Shown in pieces: positions 31,965 through 42,888 of a stretch of 64,000 nt of DNA. How positions within the stretch are numbered: position 1 is the first letter of the stretch; the number at the start of each line of letters is the position of its first letter. Position numbers and translations under genes: made by a program. The stretch comes from Eurosta solidaginis. Taxonomy: Eukaryota; Arthropoda; Insecta; Diptera; Tephritidae. The notes under the pieces are model-generated. The model had not been told where the DNA came from, ran no database searches, and was given only the letters and a program-made list of their open reading frames with translations. The stretch is taken from NCBI RefSeq assembly GCF_040869045.1, contig NC_090320.1, positions 241,304,978 through 241,368,977 on the forward strand, given 5' to 3'.

Positions 31965-33440
31965 TGAGGACCTCACATAGACTGAATGAGTTTGTATTGT
32001 TACCAGAAGTTTTGTTTTAACGACCAAACTGAAAAACCCTATCAAAATCCAGTACCTATGTTTTAAAATAACTCCGTCCTCTTGGCAAATACTATAAGCT
32101 TCCTAGGACTTAAGCCACTTGCAGGTTGCAGATATGACAGCTGTATCACCCCTAATATCTGGAGTCTTAGCCTGGCAAGTGCAGGGCACGAGAACAGATC
32201 GTGTACGATCGTTTCCTCCTCCAACCAGCACTTTCTACATCTGCTTTCACTGACCAAGCCTAATTTAAAGACATGGACGCCAGAAGGCAATGTCCAGTCA
32301 GAATATCAGTCACGGGTCTACAGTCCTCTCTTTGTAGGTTGTGTAGGTCACACAATCTTGGACACTTTACAGCCCCGCGCTTGAACCCACGCCTTTGCCG
32401 CTTGGTCGAACATGTCACCTCTCGCCTTCGCTTAATCTGGCCCAGTGTAATTGGGACGTCTACTGAGAAAGCTTCAAGGAAGTGCCCTTTTTAGTTAGCT
32501 CACCTGCTTTTTCGTTCCCATTTATTCCCATGTGCCTTGGGACCCAAGGTTTCTTCTGTAGGGTCACCCCTCCTAACTTAGGCCTGGTTCAATTTGTGAC
32601 CTTGTACCTCTTGGTTGATGGTACCAGTTGGTTGATGACCAGCGTCCACAGCAGAGGTGATAGCGCCCCTCCCTGCGGAGTGCCCCTGTCCACTGATTTC
32701 GTGGCCTCGTACAATCCCCATTGTGATGTAATCTTCCTGCAATTTAACATGCAGCCGATCCATCTGGTTAAGGCTGGATGTACTTTAATGTAATTAAGAC
32801 CATCCATAATCGCCCATTTAGAAACATTGTTGAAAGCCCCCGGCAATATCTAAGAATATTCCTAGGGCATAATATTCCAGGGCTCTCTCTGCTTATTATC
32901 ACCCTATACGATGCGGTGTCTACCGACTTGCCTTTGGTGTACGCATGTTGTGCTGTGGAGAGCAGCTTTTCATCCATGTTGGACTTTATATGCACATATA
33001 TCAGCCTCTCAAAGGTTTTGAGCAGAAATGATGTTAAGCTAATGGGTCTATAGTCTTTGGGATACATCGAATATTATTTTAAGTCATTCCACGACCGCTC
33101 TACTTGAAACTTGTAGCATGGCCGGGAATATACCATCTGAGCCCGGCGATTTAAACTTAGCAAACGTCTTCACTGCCCATTCGATCTTGGTATCGGTCAC
33201 CAAGCCCGGCACTATCCGCTCCGTGATCGAAGTGTGAGTGCTGATTGCTGGCTCTTCCTAACCACCTCCCGGTGGGAAATGTTTATCGAAAAGCACCTCA
33301 AGGGATTCCTCACTATTACGTGACAATTCCCCGTTCTCTTTCTTTATTAGTCCCTGGACTAGGTTTCCCCTTGCTAGGACTTTTTTCAACAGTGCTGTTT
33401 CGCTGGAGCCTCTATGTTCGTACAGAAACTTTTCCATGAG
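31965..33440 (-). pseudogene. LINE ORF2 remnant (R1/LOA/I group), multiply frameshifted
   Basis: Minus-strand pieces in order: VLFDKHFPPGG (about 33290), DYRPISLTSFLLKTFERLI (about 33060-33000, RT motif 1), AFNNVSKWAIMDGL (about 32830), TPQGGALSPLLWTLVINQL (about 32690, RT motif B), then CRKCWLEEETIVHDLFSCP (about 32230), a C-terminal Cys/His element. The catalytic YADD region is not readable, so a deletion lies between 32590 and 32290. The 3' end near 31965 resembles 48955-49410, indicating a second copy of the family. It could once reverse-transcribe its own RNA at a nicked target; it is dead here. Confidence 0.8.
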
Positions 33441-33861
33441 ATTCTCTTCGCGAACTCAAACTCAAAATATCTTCGGAAAGGTTTTTGAGATTGTTTTCTA
33501 TAGTCCCGGTTATAAAATTCATGAAAACATTTTTGTGTAAGAAAAGATAAATTTAATAGACGAATTTTTTTCTGTTCCAGCCGTACATACATTAGAGTGG
33601 TTCCAGCCTCTTTAGGCTAAAGCATGTGACATAACATACACTGTTAACTCTAAGTTAAATAAACTTTAGTTTCGGACTCAGATTCAGTTCACCGCCATTA
33701 ATTAAAATAGCAAAAAGGCGTGAGTACCAAGTACTCGTGAGGTTCGATGTGTAAAAATACGGGTGAACATCTAGGAAACTAATGTTTTTAAGTTAACTTA
33801 AACTTGTCCAGAGGCAACTTTAATAAAAACAAATAATTGAGATAAAACTGAAATAAGCCAA
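33441..33861. other. Spacer with a dispersed repeat at 33716-33765
   Basis: Mostly unassigned. The stretch 'gagtaccaagtactcgtg', then 'ttcgatgtgtaaa', matches the left flank of the hAT element (9361-9396) and so may be an uninterrupted relative of that target. Confidence 0.5.
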
Positions 33862-34122
33862 CAAAGCAAATACAACGAAATAGCCCAATGGTTAGGCGAT
33901 TGTGATTTCAGCAGTTTGACCGCGGTTCGATTCCCGGTGAAACTGTTGAAATAAAAAAACATTACGAAATTGCCGACCATGATGACGTGGCGGTTTTCGA
34001 AATGGTACCATCGCAATATGCCAGTAAATGTTTCCTTCTTTTCAGTTTTTTCCAATAAAACCAAAGATGATAATTGAATAACAATTAATATTTATCGGTG
34101 TTAAGCTCATTAATTCTTAAAA
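33862..34122 (+). mobile_element. SINE-B copy 1 (tRNA-derived)
   Basis: The head has an A box (tagcccaatggttaggcg) and a B box (ggttcgattcc), followed by 'attgccga' and 'tggcggttttcgaaatggta', then the tail 'aattcttaa'. The hammerhead-like core at 33969-34017 is damaged: CTGATGA has become CGACCA. Confidence 0.75.
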
Positions 34123-34169
34123 ACCTTAAGTAAAATTGAACACACCATCAAACATACAAACATATAAAA

Positions 34170-34885
34170 ACAAATAGTTTCGGATTTTTAGAGATTTGAC
34201 GGTTTCTTATCGCTAACAACCGATACATACAAGTTATTGTTTTATTATCGGTTTTATTATTGATAGTGACCTATTATCGTCGAGTTTTCGATTTGTTATC
34301 AGCTTGTTATTGATTTGTTACCAGTTTATCATCGTATTCTTATTTCTTTCTAATCGGTTTGTTATAGATAACAAACTGATGGCCTTCGATAAGAAATCGA
34401 AATTTTTTATAATAAAATCGATAAATTTTCGTTAATAAAGCATTAACAGATTGTTTCGATAACAAATCAGTAAGTTTCGGAAAAGAAATTAATATTCTTT
34501 TTACAACATATCGATAATTTTTGGGTAAGTAATCGATAACCTCTCGATAACACTCCGATAAGAAGTTGGAAACAGTTCTATAGCAAATCAAATGTATTTA
34601 TGATAAATACTTTTTCGATGTCTTGTCGATTAAAAATCGATTTAATTTAATTTTTTTTTTAAATAATTTAACTTAATTTAATTTTTTATTTTATTTTATT
34701 TATTTTATTATATTTTATATTATTTTATTTTTTTAATTCAATATAGTTTCATTATACTTTATTTTATTTTATTTCATTTTTATTCTATTTCGCTTTATTT
34801 CATTTGATTTAATTTAGTTTAATTTAATTTATTTAATTTAATTTAATTTAATTTAATTTAATTGAGTTTAATTTAATTTAATTTA
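34170..34885. repeat. GATAACAAATCGATAA-like repeat followed by (TTTTA)n/(TTTAA)n
   Basis: Same two-part arrangement as 12000-13316. Degenerate 'atcgataa' units to about 34640, then TTTTA and TTTAA repeats to 34885, where SINE-B copy 2 begins. Confidence 0.75.
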
Positions 34886-35086
34886 ACACCGTGTGATTCA
34901 CGGTTCGAATCTCGGTGAAACCTTTAATAACATTACAAAATTGTCTGATGATGATTACGTTGGCGGTTTTCGAAATGGTTCCATCGCAATATGCCAGTAA
35001 ATGTTTCTTTCTTTTCAGTTTCTCTTAGAAAACATAATAATTGAAATTCAGTTATTATAAGCCGGTGTTAAGCTCATGAATTCTTA
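34886..35086 (+). mobile_element. SINE-B copy 2, 5' truncated
   Basis: It starts inside the head at 'caccgtgtgattcacggttc' (B box ggttcgaatctc) and continues to 'ctcatgaattctta'. It is followed by 'aatataagtaaaa', where the CR1-like LINE begins; the other side of that junction resumes near 39350 ('gaacacaccattaaac'), as in copy 1. It has the best-preserved hammerhead-like core. Confidence 0.75.
34940..34990 (+). ncRNA. Hammerhead-like motif in SINE-B copy 2
   Basis: ATTGT, CTGATGA, T, helix II GATTAC-loop-GTTTTC (imperfect), GAAA with the near-palindrome ATGGTTCCAT, C, GCAAT. ATTGT pairs with GCAAT as helix I. In copies 1 and 4 the palindrome is the perfect ATGGTACCAT, and in copy 1 helix II reads GATGAC/GTTTTC. 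The order matches PLE1 and PLE2. The extra T before helix II and the mismatches leave activity open. Confidence 0.45.
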
Positions 35087-37230
35087 AATATAAGTAAAAA
35101 TAAGTTGTTAGATTTAGTTTTTGGTGATAGTTCAATAGGTACTGGTCTCAGTCGAATCCCTGCCTTATCCCTGCCTGAAGATCCCTTGCATCCCACACTT
35201 GAGGTTACACTGGACAATTTTCTGCCTACGATTAATTTTATGGAGATGTTTTAAAAAGACTATCTTCGATTTGCTTAATCAACTGTTAGCTTCCCACGAT
35301 TGGTCTGACCTTTATGCTTGTACTGATGTTGAGGCTGCCACGTCTATTTTTTATAGTTACCTAAGTGACTTTATTAATCGTTGCGTTCCGGTTCATTTTG
35401 TTAAGGCTAAAAGTAGTAAACCACCTTGGTTATCGAGGCAACTTGCTAACCTGAACAATATTAAATCGAGGCTCTATAAGCGTTTTAAAAGATCTGGTTC
35501 TTCTGAAGATTTTTCTAAATATTTAGTTGCTCGTTCTAATTTCCAACGCCTGAATCAAAACTGCTACAAGTCGTATTTAACAAGATGCAAAATTGAGTTT
35601 TTTAACAATCCTAAAAAATTTTACGGGTTTGTTAATTCAAAGCGCAAATCTTCGGGATTTCCATCATCTTTATCTTTGGGTGGCAAGAATGCTAGCCTTG
35701 ACCATGATATTGCCGACTTATTCGCAGACTTTTTCAAATCGACCTATTCGTCAACCTGTACCCAAACCGGTAGTTATCCGTTCGAAATAGTTAGTTCTAA
35801 CTGTATTCTCAATCCAGTCATTGATAGTGCCACTGTACTTCAGAGTTTTTTAGCTCTGAAACCAATTTTTTCTCCAGGGCCCGATGGTATTCCTGGCTGT
35901 ATGCTTAAGTTCTGTGCTGTGAACTTAACTGAACCGATCGTAAAATTGTTCAATTTATCTTTGCAATCGGCGTCATTTCCATCAATTTGGAAACAGTCAT
36001 TTATCATACCTCTGCACAAGAAAGGTAGTAGATCTAATATTGAGAATTATAGGGGAATTGCTAAGCTTTCAGCTATTCCTAAAACCTTTGAACAAATAAT
36101 TACCATGTGATTTATACGGATTTTAGTAAAGCCTTTGATTCAGTGAATCACAAACTTCTGATTCTGAAGCTTGATTTACTGGGCTTTCCGAAAAATCTGA
36201 CTTCATGGCTCTCAAGCTATCTTTCTAATAGAACCCAAAAGGTGCTTTATAAAAATATTATTTCAAAATCAATTAATGTTACCTCTGGTGTACCTCAGGG
36301 CAGTCATTTAGGCCCATTGCTTTTTACTCTTTTTATTAATGATCTGCCACAGATTTTGAATCATTCACGAGCTCTAATGTATGCCGATGATGTAAAAATT
36401 TGCTATACACGCTTGCCTTCGGATTTAACTCGCTCAAATCTCCTTCAGGTTGATTTGGACTCATTTCAACGTTGGTGTACAATAAATGCATTAGTTCTAA
36501 ACTGTTCCAAATGTAAGTTCATGACATTTCATCGCGTGAAACCTGTCCTGTCATCTTATGCACTTTATGGCACTCTTATGGAGCGTATATCTTCGATTAA
36601 CGATTTAGGGTTCTGTTTGACTCGAAACTGAGCTTCAGTTCACATATTTCAGCTATTACTAATAAAGCAATTGGTACCCTTGGTTTTGTTAAACGCTGGG
36701 CTAAGGAGTTCAAGGATCCGTATCTGACCAAAGTCCTCTACACTTCGCTGGTCCGCCCAATACTTGAGTATTGCTCGTGTGTTTGGTGTCCATTATATAT
36801 TACTCATATAAAGCGTATTGAGTCTGTGCAGAAACAATTTTTAATTTTTGCTCTACGGGCCTTTAACTGGGACTCAAATCTTCATCTTCCGTCTTATAGA
36901 AGTAGACTTCTTCTAATTAATTTACCAACTTTGGAAAATCGTAGAATATTACTCGGGGTAATGTTCCTGCATAAGCTAATTCTAAGTGAGGTTAACTCCT
37001 CTGAGCTGCTAAGCCGATTGAACTTTGCAGTTCCTGCTAGGGTGTCCAGACACTACGTGCCCTTCCATTTACCCCTGTGTCGTATAAATTTTGGCAAAAA
37101 TGATCCTATACGTGTTTGGTGCTCGTACTATAACGAGTTGTATAATTGCATTAGTATCGAATGCTTGTTTGTTGCCTTACGCAATGCTATACTTTTCAGT
37201 CTCAACTGATATCTTAAAGTTTACTTGTTT
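35087..37230 (+). pseudogene. CR1-like (Jockey-superfamily) LINE ORF2, copy 1, broken
   Basis: It starts inside the C-terminal end of the endonuclease (LLDLVFGDSS, then EDPLHP), frameshifts near 35230, and is open 35199-36108 (KPPWLSRQL, PGPDGIPGCMLKFC, FIIPLHKKG, IENYRGIA). A deletion after FEQIIT removes about 60 residues. The RT then continues at 36107 with IYTDFSKAFDSVNHK (motif A), GVPQGSHLGPLLFTLFINDL (B) and LMYADDVKI (catalytic YADD). Another frameshift near 36620 leads to the C-terminal part ending LSLN at 37209. The same family appears at 44050-45700 and 63130-64000. The 3' UTR is interrupted by an RTE element and resumes at 39147. Confidence 0.85.
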
Positions 37231-39122
37231 TAAAAGCGAGCGCGACAAGAGGAGTGTGTGAACGCTATCGTGAGTTGAAAAGGGAAGCGAGACGCCTTTT
37301 CAGGAAGAAAAAAGCAGAAGCAGAAAGGCGTGAGTGCGAGGAGCTTGAGCTGCTAGCCACCAGGAATAACGCCCGAAAATTCTACCAAAAAATACGGCGA
37401 CAGACGGAAGGTTTTAAGACCGGGGCAAACTCCTGTAGGAATGAAAACGGCGACCTTGTAACTGATGTCCAGAGAGTGCTTAGATTATGGAGGGAACACT
37501 TCTCTGCTCTCCTAAATGGAGGCAGCAATTCACCGCGCAGAGATGAAGAACCCGATCCCGCAATCGATGATGATGGAATATATGTCCCCCCGCCCGATTA
37601 TGACGAAGTTAGAATAGCAATAACCAGATTGAAAAACAACAAGGCCGTGGGCGCTGATGGATTTCCTGCGGATCTATTCAAGTTCGGCGGCGAGGAGTTG
37701 GTAAGGCGCATGCAGCAGCTTCTTAGCAAAATATGGGCGGACGAAAGCATGCCCGACGGTTGGAATCTAAGTGTTCTTTGCCCAGTCCACAAGAAGGGGG
37801 ATACTGCAAAATGCACCAACTATCGTGGAATCAGCCTTCTTAATATCGCATATAAGGTCCTTTCAAGTGTATTGTGCGAAAGATTGAAGCCCACCGTGAA
37901 CCGGCTGATTGGACCTTATCAGTGCGGCTTCAGACCTGGTAAATCTACCATCGACCAGATTTTCACAATGCGCCAAATCTTGGAAAAAACCCGTGAAAAG
38001 AGAATCGACACACATCACCTCTTCGTCGACTTTAAAGCCGCCTTCGACAGCACGAAAAGGAGCTGCCTATATGCCGCTATGTCTGAATTTGGTTTCCCCG
38101 CAAAACTTATACGGCTGTGCAAAATGACGTTGAGCAACACCATCAGCTCAGTCAGAATTGGGAAGGACCTCTCCGAGCCGTTCGAAACTAAACGAGGTTT
38201 CAGACAGGGTGACCCCCTATCGTGCGATTTTTTTAATTTGATGCTGGAGAAAATTATACTAGCTGCAGAACTTAACCGCACTGGAACAATATACTATAAA
38301 AGCGTGCAATTACTGGCATATGCTGATGACATTGATATCATCGGCCTAAACACCCGCGCTGTTAGTTCTGCTTACTCCAAGCTGGAAAAAGAAGCGGTAA
38401 AGATGGGTTTGATGGTGAATGAGGACAAAACGAAGTACCTGCTGTCATCGAGCAAAGAGTCAGCGCATATGCGCCTTGGCAACCACGCTACTGTTGGCAG
38501 CCATAATTTCGAAATAGTAAAAGACTTCGTTTATTTGGGAACCAGCATCAACATTAGCAACAACATCAGCACTGAAATCCAGCGAAGAATCAATCTTGCC
38601 AATAAATGCTACTTTGGACTAGGTAGGCAATTGAAAAGTAAAGTCCTCTCTCGGCGAACGAAAATCATACTCTACAAGTCACTTATCGTACCCGTCCTGC
38701 TATATGGGGCAGAAGCATGGACCATGACAACAGCAGATGAAGCGGCTTTGGGAGTGTTCGAGAGAAAAGTTCTTCGAAAGATTTATGGACCTCTACGCGT
38801 TGGCGATGGCGAGTACCGAAGAAGATTTAATGATGAGCTGTACGAGCTATACGCAGACATCAACATAGTCCAGCGAATTAAAACGCAGCGGCTGCGCTGG
38901 CTAGGCCATGTTATGCGAATGAAAGATGATGCTCCGGCCAAGAAAGTGTTTCTATCGGAACCCGCCTATGGAAGCAGAGGTAGAGGGCGGCCCCCACTCC
39001 GTTGGAAGGACCAGGTGGAAAACGATTTAAACTCCCTTGGTGTGACCAATTGGCGCCGGTTGGCGGAGCGAAGGAGCGACTGGCGCGCCTTGTTGGACGG
39101 CCATAACCGTTTAGACGGTTAA
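37231..39122 (+). CDS. RTE-clade LINE reverse transcriptase, 5' truncated, frame open
   Basis: An open frame of about 630 residues with no start ATG; it begins inside ORF2, so the N-terminal endonuclease is missing. RT motifs in order: GADGFPADLFK, LCPVHKKGD, YRGISLLNIAYK, CGFRPGKSTIDQI, HLFVDFKAAFDS (motif A), GFRQGDPLSCDFFN (B), LLAYADDIDIIG (catalytic YADD) and VNEDKTKYL. The C-terminus RWLGHVMRM...GRGRPPLRWKDQVE is typical of insect RTE-like proteins. The 3' end is followed within 30 bp by (TAAG)n, the usual RTE tail. A perfect 10-bp duplication TTACTTGTTT (37221-37230 and 39147-39156) brackets it, so it is a young insertion into the CR1-like 3' UTR. It cannot move by itself. Confidence 0.92.
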
Positions 39123-39146
39123 GCGCCAATTAAGTAAGTAAGTAAG

Positions 39147-39350
39147 TTACTTGTTTAATTTGTAATGATAGTTTAATTTTAGTTCTTGTTCAATGTTAAA
39201 CAAAATTGTAAATTTTTAATTAATTCCATTTTTAATTCTATACTTGTATATATTTTTACGCTATCTTTTTTTTATGTTACTTTCCTTTGTATTTGTTAGT
39301 CGACCACTCTTGTTAGTTGACTTTAAATAATTAAATAAATAAAAATAAAA
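39147..39350 (+). mobile_element. 3' UTR of CR1-like copy 1, resumed
   Basis: After the 10-bp duplication the CR1-like 3' UTR continues to an A-rich end 'aataaataaaaataaaataa' near 39350. From 'gaacacaccattaaac' the sequence matches that beyond SINE-B copy 1 (34138), that is, the pre-insertion site. Confidence 0.7.
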
Positions 39351-39539
39351 TAAACTGAACACACCATTAAACAAACAAACATAAATATGTAAAACTGAGC
39401 CCGAGTTTACAAAGCTTCTCATTCGCAACGAAGAGGAACTTTACAAAAACAAATCTACATGGCACACAACTTAATATAGAGACAAAATGTCTCAATCGTG
39501 TTGTTAGTGTAGAAATGAGAAAAACTGAAATAAGCATGA

Positions 39540-39786
39540 AAACAAATACCAGCAGGATAGCCTAGTGGTTAAGGCAACTGCAGTTTCACCGTGTAATTTA
39601 CGGTTCGAATCTCGGTGAAACCTTTGATAACATTACAAAATTGCCTGATGATGATTACGTTGGCGGTTTTCGGAATGGTACCGTCGCAGTACGCCAGTAA
39701 ATGTTTCTTTCTTTTCAGTTTCTCTTAGAAAACATAATAATTGAAATTCAATTATTATAAGCTGGTGTTAAACTCATGAATTCTTA
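39540..39786 (+). mobile_element. SINE-B copy 3, full length
   Basis: A box (gatagcctagtggttaagg) and B box (ggttcgaatctcgg) lie in the tRNA-like head (39555-39620), then the hammerhead-like core (39640-39690) and the tail to 'gaattctta'. The copy is followed directly by (TTTAA)n. In this copy the GAAA is GGAA, which should inactivate a hammerhead, but helix I (ATTGC/GCAGT) still pairs. Confidence 0.8.
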
Positions 39787-39890
39787 AATTTAATTTAATT
39801 TAATTTAATGTAATTTAATTTAATTTAACTTAATTTAATTTAACTTAATTTAATTTAATTTAACTTAATTTAATTTTAAGTTTACAAACG
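39787..39890. repeat. (TTTAA)n tract
   Basis: About twenty imperfect TTTAA/CTTAA units between SINE-B copy 3 and SINE-C. Confidence 0.9.
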
Positions 39891-39892
39891 GC

Positions 39893-40020
39893 GATGGTTA
39901 CTAGGACATGTTTCTGAATTACACTTCTTCATCAGCTAGCTTTTCGGGAGCTGAGCGTTGAACTCGAATCTCCAACATTCATATCAGTGCTTTCCTTTTT
40001 AGCTGCTAAGCCATATTAAT
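39893..40020 (-). mobile_element. SINE-C: tRNA-like head plus hammerhead-like motif
   Basis: Minus strand: A-box-like tggcttagcagctaaaaagg, B box ggagattcgagttcaacg, then 'gctcccgaaaag' and a hammerhead-like block, ending against (TTAAA)n. It is a single copy in this window, so the family status is inferred from structure only. Confidence 0.5.
39901..39939 (-). ncRNA. Hammerhead-like motif in SINE-C
   Basis: Minus strand: CTAG, CTGATGA, A, GAA-gtgtaa-TTC, A, GAA, self-complementary ACATGT, C, CTAG. CTAG pairs with CTAG as helix I. Helix II has only three pairs flanked by an A-A mismatch, so it is weak. The arrangement is the same as PLE1, including a six-base loop and a palindromic helix III. 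Confidence 0.4.
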
Positions 40021-41797
40021 GTCCCGTTGTTCGCTGTACAATTGGTCTCTAAGAGTTGCCTTTTTGTTTATATTCCTTTTGATCACCATGTAGGCACATA
40101 CACTCTGTATGTAGTTTATTCCTAATGGTGTGGATAAAATGACGCTTGCTCATATTTGCTCTGGCTCTTTATTTCCAACAAAACAGCAGTGTATATACCT
40201 CTTTGAGCACATGTATGTATAAAAATTGGTCTTATGCTCAGATACTTTAATTAATATGCAGGTGACATATTTTGCTGGTGTTGCTGTGTGATTCCCCTCT
40301 CATCAAATCTACCACGTACCTTGATCCCACATTACGCTACAGTGTAGTAACTATGCTTACGCTCTCATTCTTTATTACTCCATACAGCATACGAATGCCA
40401 CTTATACATTCTCTAGTAGTCTATACATTACATATACAAATATAAAGTGTTACGTCTGCATTTATATGCTACATGTATACCCCTTATAGCACATGTCTTA
40501 CAAAAACTACATTTACACTTACATCTTACGATAACATTCAGATGTATATATATAAAAAAAGTTTTCTTGATTAATATGACGCACCTTAAAGTACACACAC
40601 TTATTCGCTCTATATGTTTGAGCATTCGCGGTTGATATTATTGGAATATGAGAAAATCCGCACTGTAACCAATAAAGAAATTCTTTTCATAGTTATACGT
40701 AATCTTTTCTTGATTTTTTTATATGAGTATGTACGCATGTATCAGAAATTCATATATGTACATACATTTTGCCTTGCGTTACCATATGGCCGAACAAGAA
40801 CTATATGGTTACAACAACTATTGTATTGGAATATTTAAAAGTAAATACATGTAATATGCATGACAACATTTACAGCGTAACAAAAAACAATTTTTATACC
40901 TTTCATGAAAATGAAATGGTATATTAACTTCGTCATGAATCTCAAAATTCTCAAAAAATCTCGCGATGCGACGAGAATCGCTGTTAGCGATAAATTATAT
41001 TAGTACATATGGAGATGTTTATGACAAAACGATTTAGCGTAAAGCGAATTGAGCGATTACAAGCGACGAAAATTTGCAACCAAAATATTTTGATTCAGTT
41101 GAGCGAAATTAGCGAAACAATATGGATGTTTTCATTGAAAAGTTACTTGTGTGGAATTTGCGCCATGCAGATTACCACAATCGCGATTGGATGTTCTTGA
41201 TATTTTTTTTCTTATGTATACTTCTTAAATATTTTTTTCGTAACAAATAGCTATTTTCTAATAATAAAATTTTACGAGCTAATGTACGCATATTGATTTC
41301 TCTACACTGCCACAACGTGAATCCATCGCTTGCAATTTCGCTCTACTATAAACACTCAATCGCCAGCGATAACGCTAGCGAAAATGTAACAAGCGATGGA
41401 GCGTTTCTCGTCGCACCGCGCGATGCGATTACGCTCGATCATAAACTTAGCCTAATAGGTATGTTGGCGAAAATCAATCACCGAAATAGAAACGCTCAAG
41501 AAATGCTCAAGACAAATTTCGTTTGTCAAATGTTAACCACCTCTCAAGAAAACTCGTATGTTCTTTGCTATTTTTTCTAAAGATTTTTTAAAAATATTGC
41601 GCCAAGAAATATGGATATAAGCATCTCATTTTTCCTTCAGCAACGACCCTGTAAGAACATAGTCGGTTAAATAGCAACCACAACAGTAATTGTATTTTGA
41701 GTTATTTGGATGGGATTTACATTTCTAGTTGACCAAAAGTATTTTTTTTCTCTTGTTGAGTGTATTCTCTTTAACTTAAACGCATTTTTAAATAAGT
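40021..41797. other. Unassigned region
   Basis: Low-GC sequence. 'tttatacctttcatgaaaatgaaatgg' (40897) looks like the edge of a dispersed repeat. The 40920-41480 stretch has many 'gcgatt/gcgatg' variants (for example 'cgcgatgcgatt' and 'gagcgattacaagcg') suggestive of a decayed short repeat. No gene is supported. Confidence 0.4.
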
Positions 41798-41808
41798 GTA
41801 TGTTGATT

Positions 41809-42877
41809 CGGATGAGGTAGGCAATTGAAAAGTAAAGTCCTCTCTCGGCAAACGAAAATCATTCTCTATAAGTGACTTTTCGTACCGTCTTGCTATATGG
41901 CGCAGAAGCATGGATCATAGGGTTGCCAGATTTTTATCTCGGGTTCCCGGGACAAACCTCAAATTTGAGCCAAATTCCCGGGATTTTTAAATATTTCCCG
42001 GGACATTTGAAAAATAAGAAACGCCTATATATTTGTATGGGTAGCTCATTCGGCGAAATAATTTTTAGATAGAATTAAACTTTTGAAACTCTTTTATTTA
42101 TAACAAATATTTTTATGAAACAGGCTAACAATTAATAATTTTATTGTGTTTAATGCGAATTCAATATTCTATGGATTAATTTTGCAAACGTTATTTTAAA
42201 ACACAATACTTCCCCATTGCAAAGTAAATATTTAGGTGTGCGAAATGTCAAACATTGACAATGTACAGAACCACAGTAGGGATGCATTTTTCTTCTTTAC
42301 AGAGTTGCATGCAATATGCTAATGAGCTGAATACAATCGAAGCCGCAAATATGGCCATGTTTCGTAGCAGATTATAATTTATTAATTTTGATATTGTGAA
42401 AATGCCGGGACATAGCATTTCCCGGCGGGACACTTTAAAATTTGTGAAAAATACGGGATGTCGCGGCCAATACGGGACATTTGGCAACGCTAATGGATCA
42501 TGATAATATCAGATAAAGCGGTTTATGGACCTCTCTGTGTTGGCGATGGAGAGTGCCGAAGAAGATTTAATGATGAGCTATAAGAGATTTATTCAGACAT
42601 CAATATAGTCCAGCGAATTAAAATTCGGCTGTTACGTTGGCTAGGTCGTGTCATGCGAATAAAAGATGATGCTCCGGCTAAGAAAGTTTTTTTATCGGAA
42701 CCCGCCTATGGAAGCAGAGGAAGAGGGCGGCCCGCACACTGTTGGAAGGACCAGGTGGAAAACGATTTAAACTCCCTTGGTGTGACCAATTGGTGCCAGT
42801 TGGCAGAGCGAAGAAGCGAAAGGCGCGTTTTGTGGGACGGCCATAATCGTTTAAATGTTTAAGCGCCAATTGAGTAA
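41809..42877 (+). pseudogene. RTE LINE 3' fragment, copy 2, split by a hAT-type MITE
   Basis: 41809-41909 and 42501-42877 match the C-terminal part of the RTE at 38630-39130 (for example 'ggcaattgaaaagtaaagtc', 'agaaagtttttttatcgg' and 'gatttaaactcccttggtg'). It ends 'aagcgccaattgagtaa'. GTATGTTGATT flanks it at 41798-41808 and 42878-42888, an 11-bp target duplication. So this was a 5'-truncated insertion of about 490 bp, later invaded by the MITE and internally deleted. Confidence 0.9.
41918..42492. mobile_element. hAT-type MITE with 8-bp TSD
   Basis: A 575-bp element. The ends are TAGGGTTGCCAGAT and, inverted, TAGCGTTGCCAAAT. ATGGATCA occurs on both sides (41910-41917 and 42493-42500). 'ccgggac/gtcccgg' blocks lie near each end. 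It carries no transposase and lies inside the RTE fragment. Confidence 0.9.
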
Positions 42878-42888
42878 GTATGTTGATT

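Noticed and set aside
37254..39122. RTE protein starting at the GTG at 37254
   Set aside because: GTG is not a normal start in animals, and the frame is open further up to the insertion boundary. This is a 5'-truncated ORF.
39555..39622. Functional tRNA genes at SINE-B, SINE-A and SINE-C heads
   Set aside because: A and B boxes are present, but acceptor stems and complete cloverleafs are not, and each is followed by a shared SINE body.
40893..41480. Coding gene in the region rich in 'gcgat' words
   Set aside because: The 95-codon ORF at 41293 overlaps short repeated words and shows no domain.
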